Shown here: in pieces, positions 34,420-45,742 of the stretch
Position numbering within the stretch: position 1 is the first letter of the stretch
How the letters are laid out: every line of letters begins with the position of its first letter
Assembly: GCA_037693485.1 (NCBI GenBank)
Contig: CM075345.1
Coordinates: forward strand, 87,130,001-87,194,000
Direction: 5' to 3'
Source of the DNA: Kitagawia praeruptora
Lineage: Eukaryota; Streptophyta; Magnoliopsida; Apiales; Apiaceae
Length of the DNA stretch: 64,000 nucleotides
Program-made: the position numbers and the translations under genes
Notes under the pieces: model-generated
What the model saw: the letters and a program-made list of their open reading frames with translations, nothing else
Told to the model about the DNA's origin: nothing
Database searches by the model: none

Positions 34420-36721
34420 ACAAAAAGTAACTAGTTAGAATTTTTAGGACCCAACTTTGATTGGATCCTTTCTTACTAGATTTAAAAACAACAGGCTTTG
34501 GAGATTTTGCTTTTACTTTACCTGTTGCAGAGTCAACCTTAGACTCTGATTTCACAAACTGTTTGTGACTAGGAGTTTCAGATTTCAAAGAGTAATAGTC
34601 ATAATATAGTTCATGATATTCTCTACACATGTAAATGGAATGAAGTAAACTACCACAATGATAACAAGCTTTTTGTGGTTGGTATTGAATTTTCTGAGTC
34701 TTGGGGAATCTGGACTCAGTTTTCCAAGAAGGTTTTTGATTGCAGTTTAGGGCCAAATGATTATGATTTCCACATTTATAGCAATTTTTCCTAGGTGCAT
34801 CAGGTACATTCTTGTAATTATTCTCTTTGTTAATACCTTCTTTTCCATTCCTATTTCTTTTGATCTTGCTAGACTCTGAAAGACCATCTAGTCTCTGTTT
34901 CAACTGAGACTTAGACAGAAACCCTATGTTTACATTCTTAGGTTTCTCTAACACTTTCTCATCTGAATTACTATTGTTAATTCTTTTGTGTACAATAGGG
35001 GTACCTTTTGAATCATCAAATTTAACATGTTTAGGTTCAGAAACAATTTTCTTACCTTCAGATTTAGATGTGCTAGCTTCTACTTTACTATCATCATTGA
35101 TAATAGCCACTTTTTCTTCTTGTCTAGCCTTATCAAAACCTAAACCATTAACTTTACCACGAATTCCACTTTCAAAGATTTCTAGAGTCTTTTTACCAGA
35201 ATTGTTAATGGTCTTAATCACATCTCTCTCTTCCTCTAGTTCTTTTCTGACATAGTCATAAGCCTCAAGAATAACACTATAATCTTGCTTAGCTTTATCA
35301 GAACTTAACTTGTATTCTTCTATTTGAACTAGCTCAGATTCAAGAAAATTATTTCTATCAACTAACTTATCATTCTTAACCTTAAGTTCATCTCTTTCAC
35401 TAGTAAGAATTCTAAAATTAGTCATAAGATTCTTAAACTCAGCATGGACAGATCTAATTTCATCAGAATTTAAGCTATCAAATGAATCAAGAGAATGAAG
35501 TGATACCTTAACAGAAGATGGAGAAGTTTTCTTTGGAGATCCAGGTTTGTCTGAAACATTTGCTATCAATGCAATGTTGTCATAATCCAATTCATCTTCA
35601 GAATCACTAGAATCAACCCAATCCTTCTGTGTGACCATAAGTGCATTACCCTTTCCTGAATTCCTAGGCTTCTTACACTCACTTGCAAAGTGTCCAAGCT
35701 CGCTGCAGTTAAAGCACTTGATCTTGGCCTTATCAAGCTTGACAATTGTACTTTTGCCTTTGTCACTCTTCTTCTCCTCCTTCTTTTGAAAAGGTCCTTT
35801 GCTAAATCTTCTTCTGTTGAATCTTCCTTTCTTGAAAGCTTTAGCAAACATAGCAGAGAGTTCCTGCATCTCTGATTCAGAATCACTGTTGTCAGAGTCT
35901 ATATCAGTAGTCTCTGACTTAGAACTTTCTTTGCTTTTCTTCTTCCTTGAGTTCTTTACAGCAGGCTCATCATGCTGTTCCTCTGGAAGCTTCTTTGATT
36001 CAGATTGAGTAGTAAGTGCAACAGTCTTCATCTTTCCTTTACCCCTGCTCTTCTTCTGCTGCTTGTCAAGTTCATAAGCCCTCAGTTTTCCATACACTGC
36101 CTCTAATGATATCTCATCAAGATCATTAGCCTCCTCAATTGCAGATATCTTCTCATTGTAGAAATCAGGCAAGGCTTTCATGAACTTAGTATTCATATCC
36201 TCCAAGTCATAATATTTACCATGCATGGCCATCTCATTGATGAGTTTTGTAAACCTATCAAAGGTGTCAGTAAGTGACTCACCAGACTTGGATTCAAAGT
36301 ACTAATACTGTTGTATAAGTAGTGTCCTCATGTTCTTCCTGACAGGCTTAGTTCCTTCACAGTAAACCTTAAGATTGTCCCATATATCCTTAGCAGTCTT
36401 ACAAAAGAGAACATAGTTAGTGAGAACAGAATCAAGACTGTTGAATAATATGTTTCTCACTTTAGCATCTTTAAGAACATTCTCCTTGTCCTTATCTGGC
36501 CATTCAGATTTAGGCTTCTCTGCTGTATGTTCTGGAACAACCTCACCATCAACAGTTGCTTCTCCAACAACCTTCGTTGGGATATAAGGTCCATATTTGA
36601 TTCTGTCAAGATAATCAGGATCTGTTGCTTCCAGATGATGCAACATCTTTACTTCCCATAGAGTATATTCGTTTCTCTTGAGCATAGGAATCTTAGTATT
36701 CCCATCCTTGTAACCAGACAT
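34328..36721 (-). pseudogene. gag of C2, one stop
   Basis: The frame opens MSGYKDGNTKIPMLKRNEY at 36721, the usual start of copia gag, and reads to a TAG at about 36302-36304, then continues in the same frame to 34328. It contains the conserved gag helical region, a CCHC knuckle CFNCSELGHFASEC, and two further CCHC-like motifs, CYKCGNHNHLALNC and CYHCGSLLHSIYMC. A long Ser/Lys-rich middle follows the first knuckle. The pol frame begins at about 34419 in a different frame. The single stop between residues 139 and 140 would cut the capsid protein. Confidence 0.85.
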
Positions 36722-36756
36722 GATTGCAGATCTTTATGATTATTCGAAATCAACCT

Positions 36757-36768
36757 GCTCTGATACCA
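36757..36768 (-). other. Primer binding site of C2
   Basis: Minus-strand tggtatcagagc is complementary to the 3' end of initiator methionine tRNA and lies two bases from the 5' LTR. Confidence 0.9.
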
Positions 36769-36770
36769 AT

Positions 36771-39643
36771 TGTTAACTCGAATAACTTGTAGAAGGGGGG
36801 GTTGAATACAAGTTATATAATCGTGTCTAATTTTTGCTTGATTAGATAAACAAAAACAAGTGAATAAATCAAACTCTGTTTGTATTAAATAAATCAAATA
36901 CAAACTCTACCAAAGGTGTACAAATACCTTTAGCAACTGCTGACAAAATAAATCTCTCTCTCTATTTGTTTCGAACTTTCGAATACAAACCTTATGCAGA
37001 GCTACGCACACAAACTCAATCGCTCAACTCACAATTGCTTCACACTTTTTGATGACGAGAGGTTCAATTATGAACTAATCGTTGTCATGGGATTCTAACG
37101 GATTTATTTATGGAGCTTTAGTATCTTGATTGCTTTAAAGATCTATGTGTGATGTATATCTGATATCCTCGTATGGTTATGCTTAATTGATAGATGCGTC
37201 ATGAACATCTAATTTGTTAATCTCTTGTGAAGTGAAAGTGGATCTTGAGGTTTAGAACTTGCCATGCTAGCATAGGTTCATAATTGTTTATCAACATGAT
37301 TCGTAGTATGAGATGAGAATACTTATATTGCCCTATGTGATCTTTATGGATAACTTGCTCTTCAACCGTTATGTTTTCAAATTCTATAGACATATAGGGT
37401 CTAAGCATAATTGGTGTCTATTCATCTTCTATCTCTTTTGTGGATGTATGTTTAGTTTGGTATTCGTATACTGAGAAGTAGCGTATACTTGTTTCGTGTT
37501 ATCCGATCAGATATCATAACCATTGCATATAGTGATTAAAGGCGTCAGATCTAAGCGAAGTATTTAATGAAGTTAGGATTCCATGGTTTTTCTTGCAGAA
37601 GTAATTAGATTTCAATTCTTGTTAGTTAGTTAATTCGTAGTTTTGTTAATTTGCTTCTTAGTTTAATTTAGTTAGTTAAAACCTTAATTTATTAATTGTC
37701 TTAGCAGTGAATTAAAATCATACACTGTTGCATAGGTGCGTTTACTGAATTAAAACCATAACCAGATCCCTGTGGGAACGAATTTGGACTTAACCTTATA
37801 TATTACTTGTGACCACGTACGCTTCACAAGTAATATATAAGGTTAAGTCCAAATTCGTTCCCACAGGGATCTGGTTATGGTTTTAATTCAGTAAACGCAC
37901 CTATGCAACAGTGTATGATCTTAATTCACTGCTAAGACAATTAATAAATTAAGGTTTTAACTAACTAAATTAAACTAAGAAGCAAATTAACAAAACTACG
38001 AATTAACTAACTAACAAGAATTGAAATCTAATTACTTCTGCAAGAAAAACCATGGAATCCTAACTTCATTAAATACTTCGCTTAGATCTGACGCCTTTAA
38101 TCACTATATGCAATGGTTATGATATCTGATCGGATAACACGAAACAAGTATACGCTACTTCTCAGTATACGAATACCAAACTAAACATACATCCACAAAA
38201 GAGATAGAAGATGAATAGACACTAATTATGCTTAGACCCTATATGTCTATAGAATTTGAAAACATAACGGTTGAAGAGCAAGTTATCCATAAAGATCACA
38301 TAGGGCAATATAAGTATTCTCATCTCATACTACGAATCATGTTGATAAACAATCATGAACCTATGCTAGCATGACAAGTTCTAAATCTCAAGATCCACTT
38401 TCACTTCACAAGAGATTAACAAATTAGATGTTCATGACGCATCTATCAATTAAGCATAACCATACGAGGATATCAGATATACATCACACACAGATCTTTA
38501 AAGCAATCAAGATACTAAAGCTCCATAAATAAATCCGTTAGAATATCCCATGACAACGATTAGTTCATAATCGAACCTCTCGTCATCATGGGATCTGATG
38601 AAACCATGATAAAAACAAAGTATGAAAATATACAAATAAATCTAAGTAATTGATATGTAATGGTTCTACTCCTAATGATGATGATGATGATCCTAATCTA
38701 TATGATTTTACAAGGGTTGGATGTGTTTATATAGGCTCTAGACATCTTGCCCAACAAGAAAATACCAAATCAGAATTATAATAGAAGTACGTTTCCTAAA
38801 CTGATTCTGATTTAAAGGGAAATTCGCAGCTGTCTTTTCTTCAGTAATTCTTGAACGTTCCAGCTGCAATTGGGCCTCTGGACCACTTTAGAATGGTAGA
38901 GAATCTCGTTATCTTCGCGTGGACAGTAAGATCGCCCAAAACTGACTTCTAGAACTCAAGATATGACCCAAACAGTGAATCTCACGCGTGCAGCCCAATA
39001 AATCCGAATTTTAATAAATTAAATCTCCAAAAACGACAAAAACATCCACCATAATCAACATCCTTGTAAATCTGCACAACTAAACAAAACACATCAAAAC
39101 TACAAGAAACTTGACCCCAAGACAATCAATTTAAGCCGATTTAGAATGCTCCAAGTGGAGATAAATCCACTTATCACTTTTTACAATGATATAGAGAGAG
39201 TATTTATAATGCTTCCTATCAACTAATAACAGAAAGATAATCTATACATGACAATGTTCTGCCGTCCAGTTGATAGTTTCCATCAATAGAAAATTCTTTC
39301 CTTCATGATATCTTCTTGCTTGTTCTTCAAACAAAGATCCTGTTTTATAGCACTTGCCAGTTTTTGTAGCATCCATATGACATCATCAGTAACACGACTG
39401 ATATCAGGATTTCATCTTGCATCAGGATCTGACCATCCCATCAGTACTTGACTTGCTCTATCAGGATTCGATCTCAGTTCCTGACATGTAGTCCTCGATG
39501 CACTGTTCCTGACTTAAATTCTACAGATCACTGTCTAATACATATATCCTATACAAAGTGCTAAATACTTTATAAATCAGGATATACAAGAAGTATAAGT
39601 GAAATTCTATTCTTAACATCACAACTCATGAATTATTCCTAAC
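36771..39643 (-). repeat. 5' LTR of C2, interrupted by a palindromic insertion
   Basis: The LTR proper is 741 bp after removal of 37050-39181. It starts TGTTAACTCG and ends CCTAACA on the plus strand, matching the LTR at 25126-25871. Confidence 0.9.
37050..39176 (-). mobile_element. Palindromic insertion made of a gypsy-type LTR
   Basis: The target duplication is ctttt (37045-37049 and 39177-39181), and the insert has TG...CA ends. The right part (39176 down to about 37824) reads on the minus strand as an LTR-like sequence starting TGATAAGTGGATTTATCTCC. The left part (37050-37812) is an inverted copy of its 3' 765 bp. The two arms are over 98% identical by eye and are separated by about 11 bases (ccacgtacgct). 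The left end, TGATGACGAG, is an internal site of the family, not its normal end. The same family is at 3152-4442. Confidence 0.85.
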
Positions 39644-41789
39644 ATTGGCTATTTCGGATCAAGCTGTGAGCGCGGTACCGGTAAAGGAGGAAGACAAGGT
39701 TCAGAAGCCGGTATATTATGTGAGCAAGGTTTTGCATGGAGCTGAATTAAATTATTCTACCATTGAAAATTTTACCTTAGCATTGGTAACTGCCTCAAGG
39801 AAGCTACGACCCTACTTTCAGGCACATAAGATTGAAGTCCTTACAGGACAGCCATTGAGGAACAGTTTGCATAGCCCTAAAGCCAGTGGTAGGCTCATCA
39901 AGTGGGCAATCGAGTTGGGAGAATTCGATATTAATTACAAGCCAAGGACGACCATTAAGGCTCAGGCACTTGCTGACTTCGTGGTTGAATGCACCATTGA
40001 CAACCAAGAAGTCGGGGGGCAGGAGATACCTCAGGAAGGTGATAAGGAAGACAAGGAACCCATCATTAAGGGGAAGGAATTCTGGGTGCTCTATTTTGAT
40101 GGAGCATCAAAAACAAAAACAAGTGGTGCAGGTCTTGTCTTACAAAGTCCCGATGGATTAACGATTGAATACGCCCTGAAATCAGACTTTCCAACAACCA
40201 ATAATGAGGCAGAATATGAAGCTCTGGTAGCTGGACTTAGTTTGGCAAGAGTGCTAAGGGTCAAAAATCTAAAAGTTTGTGGAGATTCAAGGCTAGTTGT
40301 GGCCCAAGTCAATGGAGAGTTTGAGGCAAAGGATGAAACCATGGCCAAGTACTTGAGGTTAGTGAAGGCAGTGATGACTCAATTTGATGAATGTTACCTG
40401 GAGCATATTCTGAGGGAGGAAAACATCAAGGCCGATGCCTTATCTAAGTTTGCCTCCTCCGAGATAGAGAATTATACTGGTAGTGTCTACTTCCAAGTTC
40501 TGAGATCCCCTACTATCGATTCGAAGCTGGTTGCACCTATAGGGGTAAGAGAATGTTGGATAGATCCCATAAAAGCACATCTTGAAAACGGTTGGCTCTC
40601 GACTAATGCCATGGGGGCACGAAGATTATCTGTGAGGGTGTTGAGGTATGCTTTGATTGAAGGGATACTCTACAAAAAGTCTTTTGTGATTCCATATCTA
40701 AAGTGTTTGAGGCCCAAAGAGGCCAAATCAGCTATTGAGGAGGTCCATGAGGGAATTTGTGGACAGCACTTGGGGGGCAGGGCCCTGGCTCACAAGATAG
40801 TCAGACTCGGATTCTATTGGCCTGAGATGATGGCTGATGCCAAGAAATACGTGAAAAAGTGTGATCGGTGCCAGAAACATGCACCAGTGGTTAGGCAACC
40901 ACCAGAGATGTTGACGTCCGTCAGCTCCCCCAACCCTTTTGCTATGTGGGGGATGGATATACTTGGGCCATTTCCAATGGCCACATCTCAAAGAAAGTTC
41001 CTAATTTTAGCTATTGATTACTTCACGAAGTGGATCGAGGCCAAACCTTTGGCTAAGATCACAACCAAGCAAGTTATGCAGTTATTCTGGGAGAACGTCA
41101 TGTGTAGGTATGGAATACCACGGATCCTAGTTACGGACAATGGGTTGCAATTCAACAACAAAGAATTTAAGGATTATTGTGATGAGAACGGAATCGAGCT
41201 TCGGTTCACTTCAGTTGCCCACCCTCAAGCTAATGGGCAAGATGAGGTTGAAAATCGGATCATCCTTGATGGACTCAAGAAAAGGGTGGAACATTCTCGA
41301 AATACTTGTGTGGACGAATTATTGCCCATACTTTTGGCATACCGAACCATTTGCAAGGTAACTACTGGGGCAACTCCATTCATGTTAGCTTACGGAGCTG
41401 AAGTTGTTGTCCCCGTAGAAATCATGCATACATCTCCCCGAGTGGAGGCCTTTGAGCCTAACACTAATGAAGAAGGAATGAGGTTAGCTCTTGACTTGAT
41501 CGATGAGGTAAGGGATGAAGCCCATGCTAGGAATGCTGAACATCAGAAGAAGGCCTCTTTCTACTACAACCTGAGGGTGAAAGAAAGGTTCTTCCGTCAG
41601 GGGGACTTAGTACTCAGAAAGATTGAAGCATCCGGAGTTGGACAGAAGGGAAAGCTAGCACCAAACTGGGAAGGTCCGTATCGTGTCAAAGGAACATTAG
41701 GTCGTGGATCATACAAGCTGGAAATTCTGGAAGGGAACGAGGTGCCTCGCACTTGGCATGCATCGAATCTCAAGGTCTATTATGTTTGA
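39644..41789 (+). CDS. pol part 2 of G1: RNase H, second RNase H, integrase
   Basis: This is the continuation of G1 pol after C2; 714 codons are open. Residues about 20-120 are the Ty3-type RNase H and connection region (YYVSKVLHGAELNYSTIE ... ALADFVVE). Residues about 145-275 are a second, cellular-type RNase H (LYFDGASKT, NNEAEYEALVAGL, KADALSKFAS), the dual arrangement known from Tat elements. Residues about 365-415 are the integrase zinc finger (H-H, CDRC). The integrase core has D438 (WGMDILGP), D498 (TDNGLQF) and E534 (NGQDEVENR), a D,D35E triad. A chromodomain is not seen; the end matches the usual PYRV ... TWHASNLK. The ORF is intact but separated from its promoter and RT by C2. Confidence 0.92.
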
Positions 41790-42168
41790 TTATTCTATAA
41801 AGGTCATAGCTCATATTTAGTAGGGAAGTAGAAATAAGGTCGACGAAACCATTTTTGAGTTTTTAACTCCGAGTAGAAAGTAGAATATCTATGTAAGGGT
41901 TGAACCCATTTCAGAATTCTTTTATACAATTATGCAGCTTGATTTCCAATATTTCTCTTGCTTATATTCTATGTCTGATATGTATCAATGCATAAATAAA
42001 TTGCAAGCCTGTTAAGGCTGAATACAAATGACAAAATGATTAAGTAAGAAAGGAAAGATCGAAAATGCACGAATAAATAAAAGCCCAAAGGCTATAAGTT
42101 ATAAGTTACAAAACAAAAAAAATGAAGTCATAAAAACATATGCCATGCAGGGCCTAGAATAAATAAAC
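41790..42168. other. G1 spacer between pol and the antisense gene
   Basis: It is non-coding, with nothing recognised. It would hold the 3' ends of two converging transcripts. Confidence 0.5.
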
Positions 42169-44066
42169 TCAATGAGCCTTAGGAGTAGACTTGGCAGTAC
42201 TCCTAACTGGAGAATCTCTATCAGTGCTGGTGGTAGTAGTCGACTCCTCGTCATTAGCCTGAAGCGGGGAGTGCTCAGGATCCAAGATCCTATCGGTAGC
42301 ATCATCCCCCTCCGCTTCTTCCTCACCTTCCTCCTCATCCTCTTCCATAGGAGAAATCCTCTAAGACTCCAATAGCTTGGCCAACTCTAAAGGAGCCTCG
42401 GGGCAAGGAAAATCCCCAATCTGGAACAACCCAGGGTGCCTCTCAGAAACAACATCTAAAGCCCCTTTCCAGCCACAAAAGTAGTTGGCCGGATAGGCAA
42501 GGTCATCATGCTTAGACATAAGCTTTTGGAAGTCCTCGGAGTCCATGTAATCATCAATGATATCCTCCTTGCCTTGGCGAAGCTCAGCAATGCTGCCATA
42601 GGCTTTCTCCAGCTCCTCCTCCTTTGCCTTCAACTTCTCTTCCAAGCCTGCAACTTGGACCTTCGACTGATCAAGATCCTTCTTATGAGTCCCAGCCTGA
42701 GTTCGCCAAGATTTGGCATGATGCATGGCAGCTTGGAAGTAGGTGTTACCCTGAAAGCACCATTAAATTGTTAAGAAAAGGAAAGTAAAACATTTAAACT
42801 AAAAGAGAAGAAAAATGCTTATAGTAGCAAGAGATTGGGTTCCCAGTGACTCAACTCCCTCCAAGTCACGAGAAACAACAATGTCGCGATAGTCATGAGG
42901 GGTGATCGAGTGGTAGGACCAATCCCTCGAATGTTTAGTGTCCCCCACCACTGAATCCTGCTTTCTAATACCCCAAGCAGGTCGAAACATAGAAGTTTTA
43001 GCTGAAGAAGCAGCCCCACTTCCCTCAACTGTATCAACAGCCCCATGGGGTCTCCAAAAGGCTGGCTCTGTGGGTTGGCCCCTAGTGTCTTTCGCAATAC
43101 GCTTCCTCTTCATGCGAGAAGTTTCACCAGACAAGTGCTCTTGAAGATCCTTTATAGCTTTAGCAGCTGAAAAGACAAAGATAAAGTTAGTGACAAATAA
43201 AATATAACATGTGAATCAAGGAAAAACTAAGTAAAAGAATGATGGGGTTTACCCTTATTAGTGACAGAAGAAAGACCCACAGACTTGAGGGAAAATTCCT
43301 CGAGTAGAGTGAAGAAGTGAGTTTCCCCATTATCTGCAGTAAGGGTCGCGAATGCGGTTTTTTCTACATCATCCAGCTCGATATCATCTGGATTTCCATC
43401 AATTACCTTCCCAAAGGAGCTACGGAAGAGGGTGCCCCAATCACCCCCTTCCCATGTGAGATACATGAACTCTTCTTTCCACTTAGGATTATTATCAAGG
43501 ATTGAGGAGGGGTCATAGATGTTTGGGATCGTGGCACGAAGACTGATATACACCCAGCCAGGATAGTTGATTGCACTATTTTTAAATTGAAAACTCTTCC
43601 TAAAAGAGGAACGGATAATGGAAAATTGTTCTTTAAACAAAGAACCATGAAGCAAAGAATGGCTCTCCAAGCATTTGGAACTAGCTGACAAGGATTTATT
43701 TGAACATCCGCTAGCAAGGTGGGAATAAAATTATGGAAGGGGAAACGAAGCCCAGCCATGATAGCATCCTTGTAAATGTAAAGGGCATGGGGTTTCCAAT
43801 GACAGGAACGATCCCTAGGCTCAGCTGGGACTAATTTTAAAGGAGAACGAACGTCAAAGAGCTTGTTAAATTTTTTGATTTTCTCAGCAACAAAGAATTT
43901 CGAGTGATGATTATAGAAATCTAATGCAGAAATAGAGGGATATTCATCTCTCTTTGATTAATCATGTCAATCAGGAAAGTGTATTTTGAACGAATAGGAG
44001 GGAAAGAGGTACCTCGTGAAGAAGAGCTCATCTTGCTAAGCCTCCTAGCTTCTCTGTCGTCTGCCA
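42169..44066 (-). pseudogene. Antisense spliced gene of G1 (aORF), degraded
   Basis: The start is ATGGCAGACGAC at 44066 (MADDREARRLSK) and the likely stop is at 42169-42171. The protein resembles the antisense-ORF products of Tat elements, with FPFHNFIPTLLADVQINPCQL ... PNAWR and later GWVYISLRA and a W-rich segment, then an acidic Glu/Asp tail. A clean intron lies at 43167-43252: donor GTAAAC, acceptor tttgtcttttcag. A second probably ends at about 42751 (gtgctttcag). Damage includes a one-base shift near 43950, another between the FPFHNF and SKCLESH segments near 43680, and a TAG at 42361. In this family the gene faces the 3' LTR-proximal side and runs opposite to gag-pol. Its function is not known. 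Confidence 0.75.
43167..43252 (-). other. Intron of the G1 antisense gene
   Basis: This 86-bp segment has a GTAAAC donor and a pyrimidine-rich tttgtcttttcag acceptor on the minus strand. Coding potential continues on both sides (SSVTNKG and AKAIKDLQEHL). Confidence 0.7.
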
Positions 44067-44409
44067 TTGATATTCTTGGGAAGAAGGCTTCGAAGATTGA
44101 TCTTCAAGAAAAGCCCAGAAAACCACCTTGATGGAGGAACTTAGGCCGGGAACTTCTTGCCGGAAACCACTTGAAACTAGGAGCACTAGAGAGAAACTTT
44201 AGTGAAATATTTGAGTGAAGTGAGAAATGAGTTCATAGAAGTTCATAGAAGCTTATAGAATTTAAAAGAGGTTAAAATGCCAAGGCAACAGGTTGTAGCC
44301 AGTTGAGGCCCAAGGCCCAAATTAAGGCCCAAGATCTAGAAGTTCATACAAGCTTATAGAATTTAAAAGAGGGTTCTAGAAGGATCGAGAAATTCATATA
44401 AATAATTAG
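44067..44409. other. G1 leader of the antisense gene
   Basis: It is non-coding. It contains two copies of gcttatagaatttaaaagag with attached gttcatagaa repeats (about 44250-44270 and 44350-44370). It is interrupted at 44410-44414 by the C1 target duplication taaat. Confidence 0.5.
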
Positions 44410-44414
44410 TAAAT

Positions 44415-45579
44415 TGTTGGTCCAGGAAAGTATTGCAGAAGGGGGGTTGAATGCAATACTAATAAATTTCAAAAACTATTTCAACAACTTAAATAGAATT
44501 TGTGATTTACTAGTAGAAGAAATGCAAACACAAGTAAAATCAAATACGAGGATTTCACAAAATAAATGTTTTATTTATTTTGCAAAGTTTTGCTACAACC
44601 TTGAGAACAAATTAATTCTCAAGCTACAAATACTCAAGAGATTACAGTCGTTGAGTTTTTCTCACACTTAATATATAAACAGAGAGCTCTATTTATAGTG
44701 TGATAATCTACTGTACTATCATCATCAATGATTGTTGAGTTGCTGTTATATTCCTTTTGCAGCTCATTCCATGATTTATTCCCATGTGATCAGCACAAAG
44801 TAACTTAAAGATGCTTTCCACATTTGAGCCACCCAGATCTAGCCGTATTCAATTTTATCTGTTCTAGACTTTACAGGTTGTTCCATGTGATCTCTCGAGC
44901 TTCAGTTATAGACTTTCCAAGCTTGCTGTAAAGGTTGAATATTACAACACGCCTGCTTCTTTTGAACATATACTCTGTCGTTTAATTTGACTTAGAAAAT
45001 TCCTAAATCAAGCTGATTCTATATGACAGTATGTTTGCCACAAAGTTTGCTGTCAATGGATTACGCTTTGTCTTGACAGTATAAATTTCCCGCAGATATT
45101 ACTGTCAAGAATTTTGCTTTGTTTGACAGTATGAATTCCCGCAGAGATTGCTGTCAAGAATTGTGCTTTGATTGACAGCATGTTTTTCCCGCAGAGATTG
45201 CTGTCAAGAATTCCAAACTTACTGTCGCAAACTGTATATCAAAGTTGCTGTCATTAGAATCTTCCGCCAATGTTGCTGTCAAGTTGAAACTTGCTGTCGA
45301 CTCCGTGAAACTTGCTGTCGACCTCGGCAACATGATGTTTCCTTGTAACCTTACTGTCAGGGCTTGACAGTAACTTTTATTCCTTCTGTCGAACTCATGT
45401 ATTTCTTGAGGCTTGAACATAATCGAACTTCTTCCAAGAATTACACTTATTACATGACAGTATTTATTTAAATTACAAGAACACATTTCAGGCTATGACA
45501 GTATGTTCTACTTAGCAAAAACTAAGTATACCAATAAAACTAGTTAAGTTGTCTATTCCATCACCCATAAATCCCAACA
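44415..45579 (-). repeat. 3' LTR of C1
   Basis: It runs TGTTGGTCCAGG to ATCCCAACA on the plus strand. It contains about 14 copies of TGACAG or CTGTCA at 45023-45510, including three ~49-bp tandem units (about 45071-45217). Each unit has a TGACAG facing a CTGTCA. Confidence 0.95.
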
Positions 45580-45592
45580 ATCTCCCCCAATT
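45580..45592 (-). other. Polypurine tract of C1
   Basis: Minus-strand aattgggggagat directly precedes the 3' LTR. Confidence 0.9.
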
Positions 45593-45742
45593 TGTTTTTA
45601 TGGATAATAAGGACAAATTTACAAATATCATGCTGACAACTTAACTAACATAGATCAGAAAGAATAAACTCTTCATTTCTGACCAATGATTAAACTGAAT
45701 TGTTTTCAAACAATATATCACAAAAGTAAAAAAAAACTTTAC

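Larger units (their letters stand above)
25121..39648 (-). mobile_element. C2: Sirevirus-like Ty1/copia element inserted in G1 pol
   Basis: The element itself is 25126-39643, flanked by ttggc (25121-25125 and 39644-39648). It lies on the minus strand: 5' LTR on the right, then gag, pol, a non-coding gap holding an antisense ORF, ORF3, and the 3' LTR on the left. It is about 12.2 kb without its own two insertions. The LTRs differ by 12 substitutions in about 741 bp (10 transitions), plus a G-run length change. All its genes are broken. Confidence 0.92.

Noticed and set aside
42099..42338. 79-codon minus-strand ORF MRRKVRKKRRGM
   Set aside because: It is an out-of-frame reading of the acidic tail of the G1 antisense gene.
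45154..45486. 110-codon ORF in the C1 LTR, present again at 58152-58484
   Set aside because: It is chance coding in the TGACAG-rich LTR; identical only because the LTRs are identical.
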